NCBI GenBank assembly: GCA_013397435.1
Contig: VZRG01001054.1
Coordinates: 37,346 to 101,345 of the forward strand
Direction of reading: 5' to 3'
DNA length: 64,000 nt
Source of the DNA: Erythrocercus mccallii
Taxonomy: Eukaryota; Chordata; Aves; Passeriformes; Dicruridae
Each line of letters opens with the position of its first letter. Within the stretch, counting starts at the first letter, position 1. Below the pieces are notes generated by a model, which worked only from the letters and a program-made list of their open reading frames with translations, searched no databases and had not been told where the DNA came from. Of this stretch, positions 1 through 13,700 are shown in pieces. Both the position numbers and the translations under genes were made by a program.

Positions 1-3000
1 CAAAATGGAATAGAAACAAATGGAAAAAAAATCAGGTCACAGTTAGTTTTTTCCAAAATGGAAATAAACACAGGTATGTTGTAAGTAATCCTTAGCTCAG
101 CATAGACTGTTTGACCAAAAAAAACCTCCAACCAACCAACCAACCAACCAACCAACCAACCAACCAACCAACCAACCAACCAACCAACAAGTATTGAAAT
201 GGATTTTTGCTGTAGGAACATTTTATGGAGTGCAGATTTGTGTGGGTATTTGTGTGTTTGTGCTCCAGCTCCAGACTCCTTGGGGCTGGTTGGACTGCAA
301 GAAACAGGACAGGGACTAAAGAAGAGCCTAAAGAGGCTTTAAAGTCTCTGTGTCCTTCCCCAAGCCTGACCCTGGTGTGACAATCTGAGGGGCTGAGTAA
401 GGGACCTTGCTTCACCTGCAGGGTGAGCTGAGAGCTCTCAGCCCAGCCTGCAGGGCTGGCTCTTCCTGACAAAACCCTGTCACCTCAAGGGGAGTCACAG
501 GGTGCTGCAGAAGCCTGGAGAAAGCATCATTTCTCCCTCTTGTCATCACAGAAACCAAGGCAAAGTGGTGAGAGATGTGAGTGTGGCTTTAATGAGTTGC
601 AAACATGGCACAATGATTCAATGTGAGCCAGAAATTAGTCAGGCTGAGTAGCAAAATGACAATTTCTTTCAAAAAGACCACAAAAGCATACTGTAATTTT
701 GTATAATTACTGATCAGCTGCCTTTGATTTGTGCCTCTCATTTGCCATCAGAGGACCAAGTAGAATTTAGCCTGAGCACCAAAGAGCAACTGGATGCCTT
801 TCTTATAGAGTGTACCAAGTCATTATGCCACGTGCACCTGGGCTTCAGGATCACAGAGACTTCTGCCATGAGAAATTCTAACCTAAGAGCACCAATTTCT
901 CCTGAAAAAGAAAGTTTTTTCTCCAGTGGAGCACGACTTTGTCCTTTGCTAGCACACTGACTCATATTTGCCCTGCTGCAAGGACAAGGAGTCAGATTAG
1001 CCCCACCTCAAACTGGCACTTTTCTGGAGTCTCAGCTGGACCCCACGTGTTGTGGGCTCCTTCCCTCACTAAAAATAGGTGAGATGTCTTCACAGGTTGC
1101 CTGATGCTTTATGACCATAATTCTCTTCATTCCTGGCTGCCGTCACAGGCGCTGACTTTTTTAGCCCAACTTCTTGTTGCTTTTATGACTGGTGCTTGAA
1201 TCAGCACTACCTGGACTGTATTTTGGGTAATGGGGACATGCTGCAAGGACCAGGATGGGGCTCCTGTGCAGCTGCTGATCAGTGCTGGCTCCTGCCCCGC
1301 CTGGGCTCCACTGCTGAGCTGCTGCTGCTGCATCCTCCAGCTGGAGCAGGACTGTGGGTCAGTACAGGAATATCCATTCCCTGACCAAAATAAAACTTCT
1401 ACCTGGCATTGCTGTGGTCAAACGTGTCTGACAATGAGGATTTGAGTAATAGGTTCAGAACCTTTCTAGTTGTTTTGTGGGGTAATTTAAATCAACATTG
1501 CTGTGTAACCAATTATAATTTCTGTCATCCGACACAACATTCTGTTGGGTAAATTCCCTGCTCTGAGGAGCATAAAATGTAAAATGGGAACAGAAAAATC
1601 CTAGTTTTCCTTTCTGCTTGCTCCCTTGACACTGAAAGGAGAAAAAAACCTCAAAAGAGATGACAGTATGTTTTTTTGACACACCACGTGTATTTTCAGG
1701 TGCCACTGGGCTGTGTGTGTCTGGCTGTGGACAGGCACTGGAGCTCTCAGTGGGCCACTGTACATGAAGGAAGTGCTTGCATGCACTTTTTCTCCTTTCT
1801 GGCTGAGATAGTGGAATTTTGAATTGATTCTTAGGAGGCAAGAATTTAAACAAAGTGGAAAAGGCAGCAATTCTACAGTGCAGACTATTGATTTATAGTT
1901 TCCCTTTTGAGCAGAAAGTGGTAGGTTACAGGGCAGAGAAATGCTAGGAGAGAAGGCAAAAGGATAAAAAAGGGTTAGGGAGAAAGGAGGAGAAAGGAGG
2001 TTGAAAAGAGCAGCTATAGGAAAGGGAGAGACACTACAGACAACAGGGCTTGCGGAAAAAGGGCACCTCCAAGAATGTTTGGCAAATTGTGTGGGTAGGG
2101 TAACAAAAACAAGGGAATCACCAATCTAAGTAGAGGCAAGGTACACAAGAAATGGGGTGAAAAAATAGAGGTGGATAAGGGGAGCTGAACCACTCCTTCT
2201 CAGTGGTGAAATTTAATCCTTCTCTGCTTTCCTGGGCTGTTCTCCATGCAGGGCTGGCCTTCTCCAACACCACTGGTGGAGGCTGCCCTTGCTTAGCACC
2301 ACTTGGGTGCACTGGACTGCTCAGCTGGACCAGGCTTGGGTGCTACCAGTCTCCCTGCTGAGTGTTCCTAAGGAGTCTTTTCCAGGGCCTGGAAAGCTAA
2401 AACTGTAAGGGCTAAAGCTAAAACTGTAATTAAAGAAACAAGCTTGTTACAGTATAGGCAAAATTGACTAATTAATAAAAAGGACTGAAAGGTAAAAAAC
2501 AAAAGCTTAAGATATGTATTTAGACCTTTAGTCCAGGGTCTCATCTTTGGAAACACAGCACTTGGGGGGATTCTTTTGGCTAAAAGACAATGCAGGGCCA
2601 GAGTTTAGCCAAATGAACTTTCTCTCAAGGTGTATGGGAAGTTAGGGAGGCAGGGAATGATTCATCATTCCGAATTCTCAGAATAGATTTGCTAAATTTA
2701 CAAATTCCATGTTACTTCTGATTCTCTTCTCCAGCCTTGACTAGCAGCAGCCGTTCCCTTTGTTCTACATTACTCCTTGGCTTCATAATTTTCCCATCAA
2801 AATGTACCTGTTTGTGTGCAGTGAGATCCTGGGTTGGTGTGGGAGATGGCAAGAGGAAGGGGATCAGTCTTTACATAGTGAAGGGAAGGAAGAGAACTTA
2901 TTTTGGCTTTCAGTTTCCACTGCCCATTTTCTGTAGTTATTCTAGCAAAGATTGTTTGTAGGCATAATTCTGGAAAGAACAAAGTTTTGATGATTGCAGG

Positions 3001-6000
3001 ATATTTGGACAAAGCAAACTTGCATCTCTTTGAGAGGCTTCTTTGAGACTTCTTTGCCCTCTTTCAAACACAAAGCCACAGAGTTCTGTGACCTTGTTGG
3101 TCAATCAAGCAAAGCAAATTGAATTTGAAGTAATTAATACTTGCCACAATGTGCTTGGGAATATGCTAACAACCAAGAACTATTTGCAACAAATGAGTTC
3201 AATTAATTAAACAGACAAAGATGAAACTATTAAGATAATTTTTTCCTTTTGTCCAGGTGTAATAATAAATGTCAGTGACAGGGTTTTTTTGGCTGTTACA
3301 GTGCTGATACCTTCACTGGAAAGTCTTGACTCTTCAAGTAAGCAAAGAAAGCATAAAATGTAGCATTATCACAGGATTTTTATTCTGATTTTATTTGGAA
3401 TTTTGAGAACAATCTCCTGTCTTGAACTTCTGTATTTTACAAAGAATGAGAATTAACTTGTGTTATGTGATTGGAGATCTAGCAACCAGAAAGATGAGAA
3501 GAACTGAGGCTGCCCAGCTTCCAGAGAAAGAGGATGCACAAAGATGACACCAAAAAAAAAGCATGGAGGAGGATAAACTCTTTTGTATCTTTGACTGGAC
3601 TGGAACAAGTTACCAGGGAATAAAAGACATAGAGAAGTTCTAAAAAAAAAATAAATTATAACTGGAAGGTTAATTAAACCTGTAGGGGATCATTTGTAGT
3701 CCCCAGCCTTGGAATATTTTAAGAAGAGTCAAGGCATGATTTTAAGTCTAATATCTGCACCTTGAGACATGGGGAATAGGCATCATGACCTTCATCCATG
3801 TTACTGCCATGTCTGTGAGTCTGGTACAAGCTGTGTGAGAAAATTAGAATTTAACCTGGGAGAATATTTGTTTTCAGCCATAAAATCTAAGGATTAAATG
3901 TCATATGAGTATCCCCTGTTTAGAAATTGGTATAAACAAATTAAGGGAGGTCTGGGAAGGAGGAAAAAGTGGCTGCACTGCTTTGTACATATTTTGAATG
4001 AAGTTTTTTGTGGTTTAGGGTTACATGTTTTCTATCTGTAAGGCAGGTTTAGCATCTCAAAATGCCCCTGTGTTAATGCATCCCATCTGTAATAAGTGGA
4101 GACAGAGATTAAGAGAGTTCATTCCTTTACCAGGAGCTTCACTCTTACGAGAACTGGAAAGCAGAATTGTGAGGGTTTGCTGATGAGATCTGCCATGTTT
4201 TCCTCATGCTGGATTTCAGGCTGCTCCATCAGTGTCTTTGAAAGGGCACTGCCAGTGGTGCCATGGCTCACCTGTGTGCACTGAGTGCTTCTGACGTAGC
4301 CCTGGCTGGAAGGGAATTCCCCTCTGGATCATCCTTGACACTGAGAGGGACCTCGAACCACCTTGAACCTTACATTATTTTGAGAAGCTTCACCCTTACC
4401 CAGGAGCCTCTTTTGTTACTTGTGGTTCCTCAGGGCCTCCTGCAGAGGAGTTTGGGGGTGTCTCAGGAGCCCTTCTTAGGCTGCAAGGTGGTGACACAAA
4501 GCTGAAAGTATCTGAATGTGCCCGAGACAAGTTTCACACACCACGTTACCACAACCAGAACTAACTCACAGACCATTATATGCCTTTATCATACAGTACT
4601 GAAGTATGAAAGACTCAATTAAAGTTTTTTTTGATATAAAATTAACCCTCCTTTTTTCCTCCTTACTGTGCTGATTACGTTAAAACAGAACAATGAGGCA
4701 GCTGCAGTGGAACAGTGTCAGAGAAATTTCTGTCAGCATTTACTATAGGCAAAATTACCAGGCTGGGTTTTCTCAGCCAGCTCCTCCAGCCAACTGGCTA
4801 CACATGCTGCAAAGGCTTTTTCATACTATCAGGGGCTGCAAAAAGAATGCATTGAATTTTTCCTCCTTTTTTAAAAAAAGTGGGAGAATGGTGCAAACAC
4901 AGGAAAAATTTCCATATTCAGCTCCTGCCTTGTGCCTCTCCTCCACAGCTTCCCAGGGCTGGGATTCAGTGGAGCCTCCCAGGGCTGGTACAACCTTGGG
5001 CACCTATGCAGGGCCTGGGAAGTCACTGTGAGTCTCACTTGAACTTTAGCTGGATTTGAATGTTGGAATTTTCCAAAGGAAAATACTGCATTTTACAATT
5101 ATTTGTGTGATTTTAGCATAGAGGGAGAACTGGATGGTAATGATCATCTTTGGAAACCAGTCAATAAAAATCAATCACTAACACTCTGTTGATTTAAATT
5201 CTTTTTTTTTTTAATAGTGGAACAAAACTTCTCAAAATAAGGTTATTTTTACAGGGTCTTCAGTGGAATTTCTCTAGAAGCCTTTTGGATATACTCCCAT
5301 TAAATTTTATACACTTCTGTTCTATGAGAGTGAAAAGTAATATTTCAAAGGATAAGTCTATTAAAACAGTCATTTTTTATCATAAGGATTTTTTTTTTTA
5401 ACACGTCCTTCAATTTATTTTTTCATCTGTGATGGAGTTGGAATAAGAATAGTAATTTGACAATGTAAATTTGCATGGAAATATGCTGCCTAAACCCCCA
5501 TTTATTACACCAGTTATAACTCAAGCTGATATGAAATGGCCCAAAGGTAAAGCAGAGTTGATGGCAGAATAAAAATGTGCATGCAACTTTTTATTAGCTG
5601 AAGTTTGTTGACTTTGTGGTTGTTTTCATTTAATATGTCTTCAGATGAATATTAACTTTTTTTTGCTGGATGTTTCCTTCTGGTTCTCTAGTACTGAAAT
5701 AAGAATAATGGGTGAGCTGATTAATATTTGGTTTAATTTCAGCCTTTGTCTTCCATGCTGAAATAGAACTTTATGGCTTTTTTTTTTTTAAGGGTGATTT
5801 GATTTTTCAATTTCCCAGTGACTCTGAAGGGATATTCCTACCCCAAAAGTAGTCACAAATTGTAGTTAGCTACTATAATTTTTCTCCTTTTACAATAGTG
5901 GACGTGTACTGCCTTCCTTATGTTTAGATTCATTGAACACGATGCCAAAAGAACAGAGTTCTAATCCAGTCCTGGTGTGGGGCTTTTTTCTATTTTCCAT

Positions 6001-7273
6001 CCTCATTGTTTTCTCACAGCTGAGAAAATTAATTCACTATGAATTTTATGAAAAAACTGATTTAGGGTTTAATAACAGAGAACAGGAAGGACAACTTTTT
6101 CAAAGATATCCAAGCCCACCCTGCTAAAATGCTCTGAAAAGTGTGTGGGTTCTCAGCTGGCTGGTGAGCTTGTGCTTTCTGGGCAAAGATGAGACTTCCT
6201 GAAGTGGAGACAGGAGGAATCTTAAGGGGAAAAAAAAAGAAAGGATGAAATTTTAAGGTTTTTTCCATTTATGATGTAGTATCTTTTCTCTCTGATGACG
6301 TAGCCCGACTCTGAGCCATGGCTCTGTGGGCTGAAGCCAGTTTAATGTTGATTTTATGCAGCTGCCAGTCAAGGCAGATATTGCGTGTTTCAGCAAAGTC
6401 TTGATATCCTTCTGAAGAGTCACCCGGCTATAAAATCCAACTTTGAAGCTGCAAATGAAGCTGAAATGTCATATAACATTACAAGGGTTAATAATTACTT
6501 CTCTGGTCTCTTACTCTCTGCTAATGACAAATTAAAAAAGAACACAAAGAAGGCAAAATTGCTCATGTTTCTGCACTGCAGACAATAATGACCATCACAT
6601 GGGTTGTTATAATCATCACAGGCTTGTGGTATTTTTCAGCTGAGATAGTTTACTGGTTTTTATCACTGACTAGTGATGTTTGCTGCTTTAGAAATTAGCT
6701 CTGTAATTTTAAATATCTTTTTCTCCCATGTATTATGGGCATATAAATAGGGTAATATTTTTCTCTTGTTGCTTTTGTTTGGTTTTCTGACTCCTTCCAT
6801 ATTGATTTGTCTCAATGCTCTGTGAAATTGATTACATTTGCTTGTTTAGAAATGAGGCTTCTGGAATTCTGCATTATATTTACCACTCAAGAAGAAAATG
6901 ACAACAAAGAAACAAGTTTCTTTTAGAAATGAAACAAAAGCCTCATTCAGGTGAAAGTTAATTTAATGAAAGTATTTAATCTTCCACTCCTCCCTATCCC
7001 GAAGCTAGAAGTTATGACTTTTTTTTTTTTTTATTTTAAGATTTCCTTGACACGTTTATCCTGAGCCATTCCCAGTGTACTGGCAGAAATGAATTTTTAT
7101 TCTGTTAGATCTGCTGAGATTTTCCTGCTCTGTAACAGGCAGCTTTAGATATTCTTCTGGTTTGAGCATTGTCAACAGAAAGAACTAAAGATCTTGTTGT
7201 AGTGTATTCACTTAAATTTAGTATTCCTTGTCACATGAATTTCTATTCCTTTTTGCATGACCAGAAAAAAACT
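1..7273. other. Unique non-coding stretch, left part
   Basis: No exon, RNA gene or recognisable mobile element is seen here apart from the (CCAA)n tract at 128-188. Open frames are all under 130 codons, overlap on both strands and have no family resemblance. A purine-rich patch lies at about 1935-2035 and a short (GCT)5 at about 1319-1331. The part from about 5040 to 7160 is AT-rich with several T runs of 8-14 bases. Intergenic or intronic DNA is the best description. Confidence 0.6.
128..188. repeat. (CCAA)n tetranucleotide microsatellite, about 15 copies
   Basis: An uninterrupted 4-bp tandem repeat of CCAA runs for 61 bases. Read on the minus strand it gives the repeated Val-Gly-Trp-Leu stretch of a 126-codon open frame, so that frame is a product of the repeat rather than a gene. 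An uninterrupted tract of this length is likely to vary between individuals. Confidence 0.97.
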
Positions 7274-7330
7274 CCATGGAATGGTTTTGGTTGTAAAAGA
7301 CCTGTAAGGTCATTGAGTCAATCTGAAACG
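7274..7330 (-). mobile_element. CR1: CR1 LINE 3'-end fragment, older copy
   Basis: The plus strand shows the reverse complement of a CR1 3' end: a GGAATGGTTTTGGTTG block, then AAAGACCTGTAAGGTCATTGAGTC, read here as two parts of a diverged form of the CR1 terminal block. The element is therefore on the minus strand with its 3' end on the left. Only about 55 bp is recognisable, as expected for a severely 5'-truncated or eroded copy. It looks more diverged than the neighbouring copy at 7382, which suggests it is older. The boundaries are approximate. Confidence 0.6.
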
Positions 7331-7381
7331 AAGTGGAAGATGGCAATTCCTTCTGCAGCAAGTTCGCATTCTGCCAGGTTC

Positions 7382-7700
7382 CACAGAATTCTGGAAAGGT
7401 TTGTCTTGGAAGGGACCTCAAAGATCATCTGTTTCCAACCCCTTCTGCTACCTCAGGTTGTTCCAAGCTCCATCCAACCCAGTCTTGGACACTTCCAGGG
7501 ATGAGGCAGCCACAGTTTCTCTGGGCACCCTGTGCCAGGGCCTCCCCACCCTCACAGGGAAGAATTTCTTCCTAAAATCTAATCTAAATCTGCCCTCCTG
7601 CATCTTAAACCCATTCCCTTTTGTTTTATCACTGCATGCCCTCATAAAAAGTCTCTCTCCAGCCTTATTTTAGCCCCTCTTTAGGTACTTTTGGGTTTAA
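7382..7700 (-). mobile_element. CR1: CR1 LINE 3' region, 5'-truncated
   Basis: This is a clear avian CR1 3' region read in reverse on the plus strand. In order it has a CACAGAAT start, the GGAAGGGACCTCAAAGATCA block (7409-7428), TTCCAACCCC, a segment ending CTGGGCACCCTGTGCCAGGG, AAGAATTTCTTCCTAA, then the TCTAAATCTGCC and CATTCCCTTTTGTTTTATCA blocks, and a part near 7640-7690 matching the region that precedes a typical truncation point. CR1 elements usually truncate at the 5' end, here the right side, and no reverse-transcriptase reading frame remains. The three small open frames across it are incidental. CR1 is the dominant LINE family in birds, so this supports the host assignment. Confidence 0.93.
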
Positions 7701-10700
7701 GCTCTAAGATTTCTTCCAGAGGATTTCACCCATCCCATCCCCTCCCCAGCCCAGAGAAGATTTCAGTGCAGCATCACTCTTAGCAAACAAACATCTTCCT
7801 ACCAGCTTGGCAACAAGGTTTGACAGGTCATGCTCAGCAGAACCCCAGCTGTGGAGCTCAGTCTGTGCCAATGGCACTCTGCCCACTGGAAAACTGGACT
7901 CCAAGGAGAGTTGTGGCAGCCAGCCTGGCACCCTGCCACAGCTGGAGAGCTCCCTGTGCTCTGTGCTGGGGGTGGGAGACCCTCTGAGGAGGAACAGCCT
8001 CTCCTCTTCACAGAGGAGACAGATAAACTTCGGTACTGCTGGTTGCCTAATGTCAGCCTGGTGCCTTTTTGGAGACAAACAGACCCATCTTCAATTCTCT
8101 TGGGAGCTGTAGCATTTTGCAGACAAGTTGATGCCTAATTTTAAAGACAAGAGGCGAGGCAGCTGCATCCCAGCTGTGTGGAAATCTTTTAGCAGTATCG
8201 GGACTGAGATGTGGATTTTTTTTTTTATCCTACAGCCTAGAATATCTGCTGGAAAGGTCCCCTTATGGCTTTTCTGCTTTTATTTTGTGTCTGGGGCAGC
8301 TACAATAGCAGAGGACAATATAGGAAGGCTGTGCTTTGTGGAAGTGTCACTCTCAGATCCAGAAAAGCTTCTTCCCCTCCAGGTGTAACCATGCAAATGG
8401 GCACAGCAGCCCTGACTTTGAGCTTCTCTTGTTATCAGTCTTCATCTTTACATACCTGTGACAGGGAACATTAAACTTGATCTCAGTTTCTGGAGATCCA
8501 GGAGAGCTGGGCACATTTATTTCCCAATGTTTATCTCCCACCTGGATCCCTGCCAGCAGGTTTGGTTCCTCTGGCGCTCCAGGACCTGTACCCAGCCAGG
8601 GTGCTGACAAGTGTAGAGCATGATAAGGATCTTTAAAAAGAGAAATAACTTTGTAGCTGTGCATTGCAATTCCATTTAGCTTTCAAATTGTTGCTGTGTA
8701 AAAAAAAATCAGATATAAAATGTTTCATGGAAAAGTTCTGCAGCTTCGTATCATATGCTGGGATTTTTTCTCCCCCATTATAACCATATTATGTCCTTCA
8801 GACACTGTGAGAGGGAGTAGGGAGAGGTGAGAGAAAGAGAGAAGAAACAAACACTGGCTCCCAGTGTTAGTTATGTGTTTGGAGACCTGAAGTTTGAAGT
8901 GGAAACAAAATCATTCCTCAATGTAAAATGTATCTTATGGTGGAACTAAGAAATTCCACAGAAGAAAAATGACCACAAGTCAGGCTATTCTTTCTCTTTC
9001 TCCTACTTGCTGCCATGTTTTTATAGCTGTTATTGAACAAAATCTGTGTCACAACAGATTAGCCTCTTGAATGATTCTCCCTTGAGCAGGAAAATGTCCT
9101 GGGCCCTGCGTGAGTGTGTGAACAAGGTGTTACAACAACCTGCTCGTAGGAGGCTGCTGCGAGAGGAGCAGAAACAGGGGCTGCTTTGAAAGGGCTTTGC
9201 CTCTTTGCAGGGAATCACTGGGAGAAGCAGGAAATGAGAGACAACTTCAGCGTGGTGTGGTCAGTCAGAGGGCTCAGACACCCGTTTGCTCTGGGACAGA
9301 GGTCAGAGAGAAGATGCAGCAACACCATCCTGGCAAAAGGTTGGCACATCCTCATGCCTCAGCTTGGAGAGCTGGAATGCAGTGTCTGCTGCAGAGACAC
9401 GGAACTGCAAGGGCAGGAGCTGAATGGAGACAGATGGAAACGTCTTGCAAAGTGATTTGCTTGTGTCAGAGATGGATAATACGTGGTTGGTTGGACAGAG
9501 GTCATCAGTCAATTCCTGCTGAATTTCCACCAGCTGAACTGCATTTCAACCAGGGATGGGATCCAGAAGTGGTTTTTAACACCCTGGAATATCTTAACCC
9601 TTCCTCTCTGTTCTGTTGCTTGGATTCAGGTGCAGGGGCCTGGAGGAAACACCACAGACCTTGTCACCAGCTCACAGCTGCTGGAGGCTGCGAGCCATTA
9701 ATGACTGGAATACTCACTTTGCAGTACCTGTGACTCCCACCACTGACTGTTTCAGATAATAAATAAAAGCCTGGTTAAAAATATTTATGTATCTCTAGGG
9801 AGAATTTTTGTAATCCTGGATCCTTAGGAACAAATCATTACAGTTGGAGCATTAAAGAAATGGAGGCAATCTCTTCATGTCAAGCAAAGAAATTACTTTG
9901 TCTAGTGCTTCAGTATCTTTTAAAATCTGCATTAACAAATGTAAACAAATCACCAGGGGATTTTTTTCAATGTAATATTAGTGACAAGCGAGTCCAGAAA
10001 GTGTGTGCTCTCAATCCATTACTAAGATGTAAATCCTTAATGATACCATATATGTCAAGCCTATATATTACTTAGCTATAATAGTTCTGATGTTCCAATG
10101 AAAACATGTTCTGAAGAGAAGCCACTGCACTCTTCACTGCATACTTAATCAGATTTTCAGTTAATGCATTGTGAGCAAGACTTTAAAACTCCCGAAACTA
10201 CAGTTTATAGCAAATTATAATGTTTGACAGAGTGAAAACACACTCCTCTTCAAGTCACTGTCTCCAGCTGAACTACACCTTCAGAATATCTTTAGGAAGC
10301 AGGGAAAATTCATAAATGCTGTTTTGTAGATGAGGCAAAGTGGCTGCAGAGAGCTTAAATGATGGTCTCAAGGTTGTGGCAGATTTCCTCCCGTTTGCTC
10401 CCCTCTGTGGTTGGAGGTATGGTAACAATCAGACTGCACCACCTTCTCCCTCCTGCAGCTTGGTGATAGTGGGAGTTGTCTTCAGAGAGGATCAAAGTTA
10501 GGCTGAGCCTCAGCCTCACATTTTGTGCCTCCTGCAAGAGGGAGAGGTTTGTTGGAATAGCCTCAGAGTAAATCAGCCCAGTGTAGCATTCACGAAAGGA
10601 GAGTCCAGTTAACAGGGACAAACAGACCATTTTAAGAGACAAAAAGAGGATTAAGAGTGGTTACTTCTCAACTTTGTCTTTCCGTTTCCTTGCCTGCCTC

Positions 10701-13700
10701 TCTTCTTTGGTCTCATGTTTTGTGTCCCTACATGAAGTCAATATCCCAGAAAGTCCTCCTCCAAGGTTTCTTGTCTCTTGGATGTTTGTAAAAGAGGTCC
10801 CTCAGCTCCATCATGTGAAGGATTTCAATAGTTTCATTGGGGAAGAGGAAATCACAAACAAGGCAAATTGAATTTTATATTCCCAAACCTTAAGCAGTTT
10901 CACTGGCCTGTGCCTCCTCCTCATTTCCCTTCCCTCTCCAAAATAACTCTCTCTTCATTGATATTGGGTCTTTCTGGTTAATTTTCCCATCTCACATGTG
11001 CTTAAATAGCTCTCTTCTAGAAACACTGCCTCCTGCATCCCTCCATCTGATTTCCTCCTGGAAATCAGCCAGTCTCAAATTAATCTTGTGGATGGAAAGC
11101 TGGCCCTTCCTGCCTGGCGTGATGGGTGACTCACGTCTGTGCTTCTGCCTGCACCCCAAACATGCCAGCCTGAATCACTGGCCTCCACCACATCCCTCTC
11201 TCATCTTGCCTCCCTGCCCCAGTCAGAAATTCCCAGCCGATGTGTGCATGAGCTGCCAGAGCTGTCAGACAGTGCCAGGGCACTGCTGTGACCTGCAGAG
11301 TCCCCGTGACCCTCTGGTGCTGCTGTCACCTCCACTGCTCCCCTGGGGAGCTCAGGGGCAGCACTGCTGCCCTCCACATCATCTCCAGCCTTGGTTTGCT
11401 GCTGGAAGTCAAAGACCAAGTCCCACTTCAGAGTTTGGTTCTTCAGGCACTTCTAGACATTATCACTATCATGTAGTTAATTAAACTGTCTCAAATATAT
11501 GCCAATATTGGGCCTTGGCCCAGACCTTTTGTTTATGTTTTTGACTAGCCCCGATTCTTCATTTGGCAACATATCAAAATGTACAGATGGATCAAAATAG
11601 ATCATCATTTCCCAATAAAATATGATTCTTTGCAAATAGTTACCCAGCCTGTCACAGCTGGTATCCACAGGGCTTGAATTATACATGTGCAAGCTGGAAG
11701 TGCTGCGAAGGCTCAGCCATCCAGAACAGCGTTCATGAAAATCACTCCCCAGCCCCAATCCTACCTGCTGGTCCAAAGGAGTCCCCTGTGGATATGGTGG
11801 GAAGGCTTTTATCCTTCAGCCAAGCTGTGTTGGCCTCATAGAGAACTCAGCCAGTGAAAGCTGCTTCTGCCAGAGAGCTGCTCCCCACCAGCTCATGGGC
11901 ATCCCACACTCCCAGGAGCTGTCTGATAGTCAAATACTAAAACACATATATATTAGAGGGATTGTTGGTCTTCAGCAAGCAGAAAACATCTCATTTAGTC
12001 AGCTTAATTATTCATTGGAAATAATTTGTTCAGCTCCAGTACCCAGCAACAAAAGAGTTCACTTTTCCTTTCTGCCATATAATGAGGAATTTTCTGTCAA
12101 CATTAGTGGGGGATATCCAGAAGAATCACAGTAATATTGAGGTTTTGCTTACCTACATGTTCTTTAGAAGTGGATACAATGCAAAACTATACATGTATTG
12201 GTGTTAGATTCCAGCACAGGGAGCTGCGCCTACAAATCTCTCCTGGGCATATACAGTGGTGCACATTCCAGTGAGAACATATTTCACAGTTCAGTGGCTA
12301 CTAAAAATTACATTTTTTTGTTATAATATTTTGGTGTAAGTGACACATTTAGCCGTGTTGTGAAGTCCCTTCTCTATTCCCCTGATTAAAAATAACACAG
12401 TGTAAGAAATGAGTGAGAGTGAAGCACTAAGTGGTCAAGTTCAACTGTCCAGCAGCAAGGATGCCTGGTTAGAAAAGAATGGAAGAGCTTGGCAAGCAGA
12501 GAACTGTGCTTTCCTCAGTTCCATTAATTTATTGCTTGGGGTCAAAATGAGTTTATGTTTAAAAATCTCTGGATATTTCCTCTAGGAGTTGATCAAATGT
12601 GTGTGTGTGAATTCATCTGTGGCTTTGGTCAATTCCTCCCTTTTTTATTCTTCAGCTTTGTAAATGTCCCCTACTCTTGCCAAAAGCCAGAGTTAGATTT
12701 TCTTATTTATCCACTTTAACATGTCATTACTCTGAATTTCCCTTCCAGCCTCTCCCAATGTGCTTGCAGAATTTCCAAAAATGTAATATGTAGCTCCATA
12801 CTGTCCTGACTCTTTCAGAAATTTGAAAAAGAACCTGTGATTTACAAGAGAATATGTAACCAATTCCAAGGCCCAATAACTTACCTTTATTGGTTTTATT
12901 TCTCTTGGTATCTGCTTATCTCAGTGGCCATTCTGTTCCTCCAGACAGAAAAGTACTTTGTCTTGTGAATCAATTATTAAACCTTCAATGAATATTTTGG
13001 CACTCTATATTCCTCTGCTGCTGTTACCTTCCTCCTTTCCTTGTTCCTCCTCTTTTCCTTGTAATGTCAGCATTACTATTCTTCTGGCAGTCCCGTCCCT
13101 AAGGTAGGCATGACTTGAGAAGCTTCGTGGATGACTTCAGAGGAGAGGTTGATAAATAATATTGTATTTAGGCTGTGTAAACTGAGCTGACCTTTGGTCT
13201 GTTCTTTCTTTGCTGCCTCCCAACTAAACAAGCAGAGAAGAAAAGACTGTATGCTCAGCTACCTCAGGCTATCCCTTACTGAAAGCTTTGCTCCAAAGGT
13301 TACTCGGAAGGGGAGAGAAGCAAATCTATATCTGTAAATAAACAGCAGGCAAATCAAAAAGATAAACATCAGAGGATGTTCATCAAGGGTGAACAGCAGA
13401 GCAGCTAGCAAGAGAGACAGATAACTTCTTACACACTAAAATAATCCCTATGGTACCCATACATATTTTGTCTGTGGCAAAAAGAATAATGAACAAAGTC
13501 TGAGGATTCAAGTGTAACAGGCGTCAGTGCTCAGTTCAACCCGTGGGTGAGTTTCACTAAAGAGCTGGCGGCAGGGTTTTCCAGGATTCAGTGCGTCCAG
13601 ATATTAACCTTTGAGTTTTCCACTTGGTTTGGGAGTCTCAGCAAACTGGAAATAATACATTCACCATCCCAAGTCACCTGAATGTTGAGACTGAAGAAAC

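Noticed and set aside
1319..1331. (GCT)n triplet repeat
   Set aside because: Only about five perfect units; too short to call a meaningful expansion.
1972..1980. GGGTTAGGG telomere-like motif
   Set aside because: Only about one and a half units in a purine-rich patch; not a telomeric tract.
9197..9733. 178-codon plus-strand open frame
   Set aside because: The translation has no family resemblance and overlaps other frames of similar quality on both strands.
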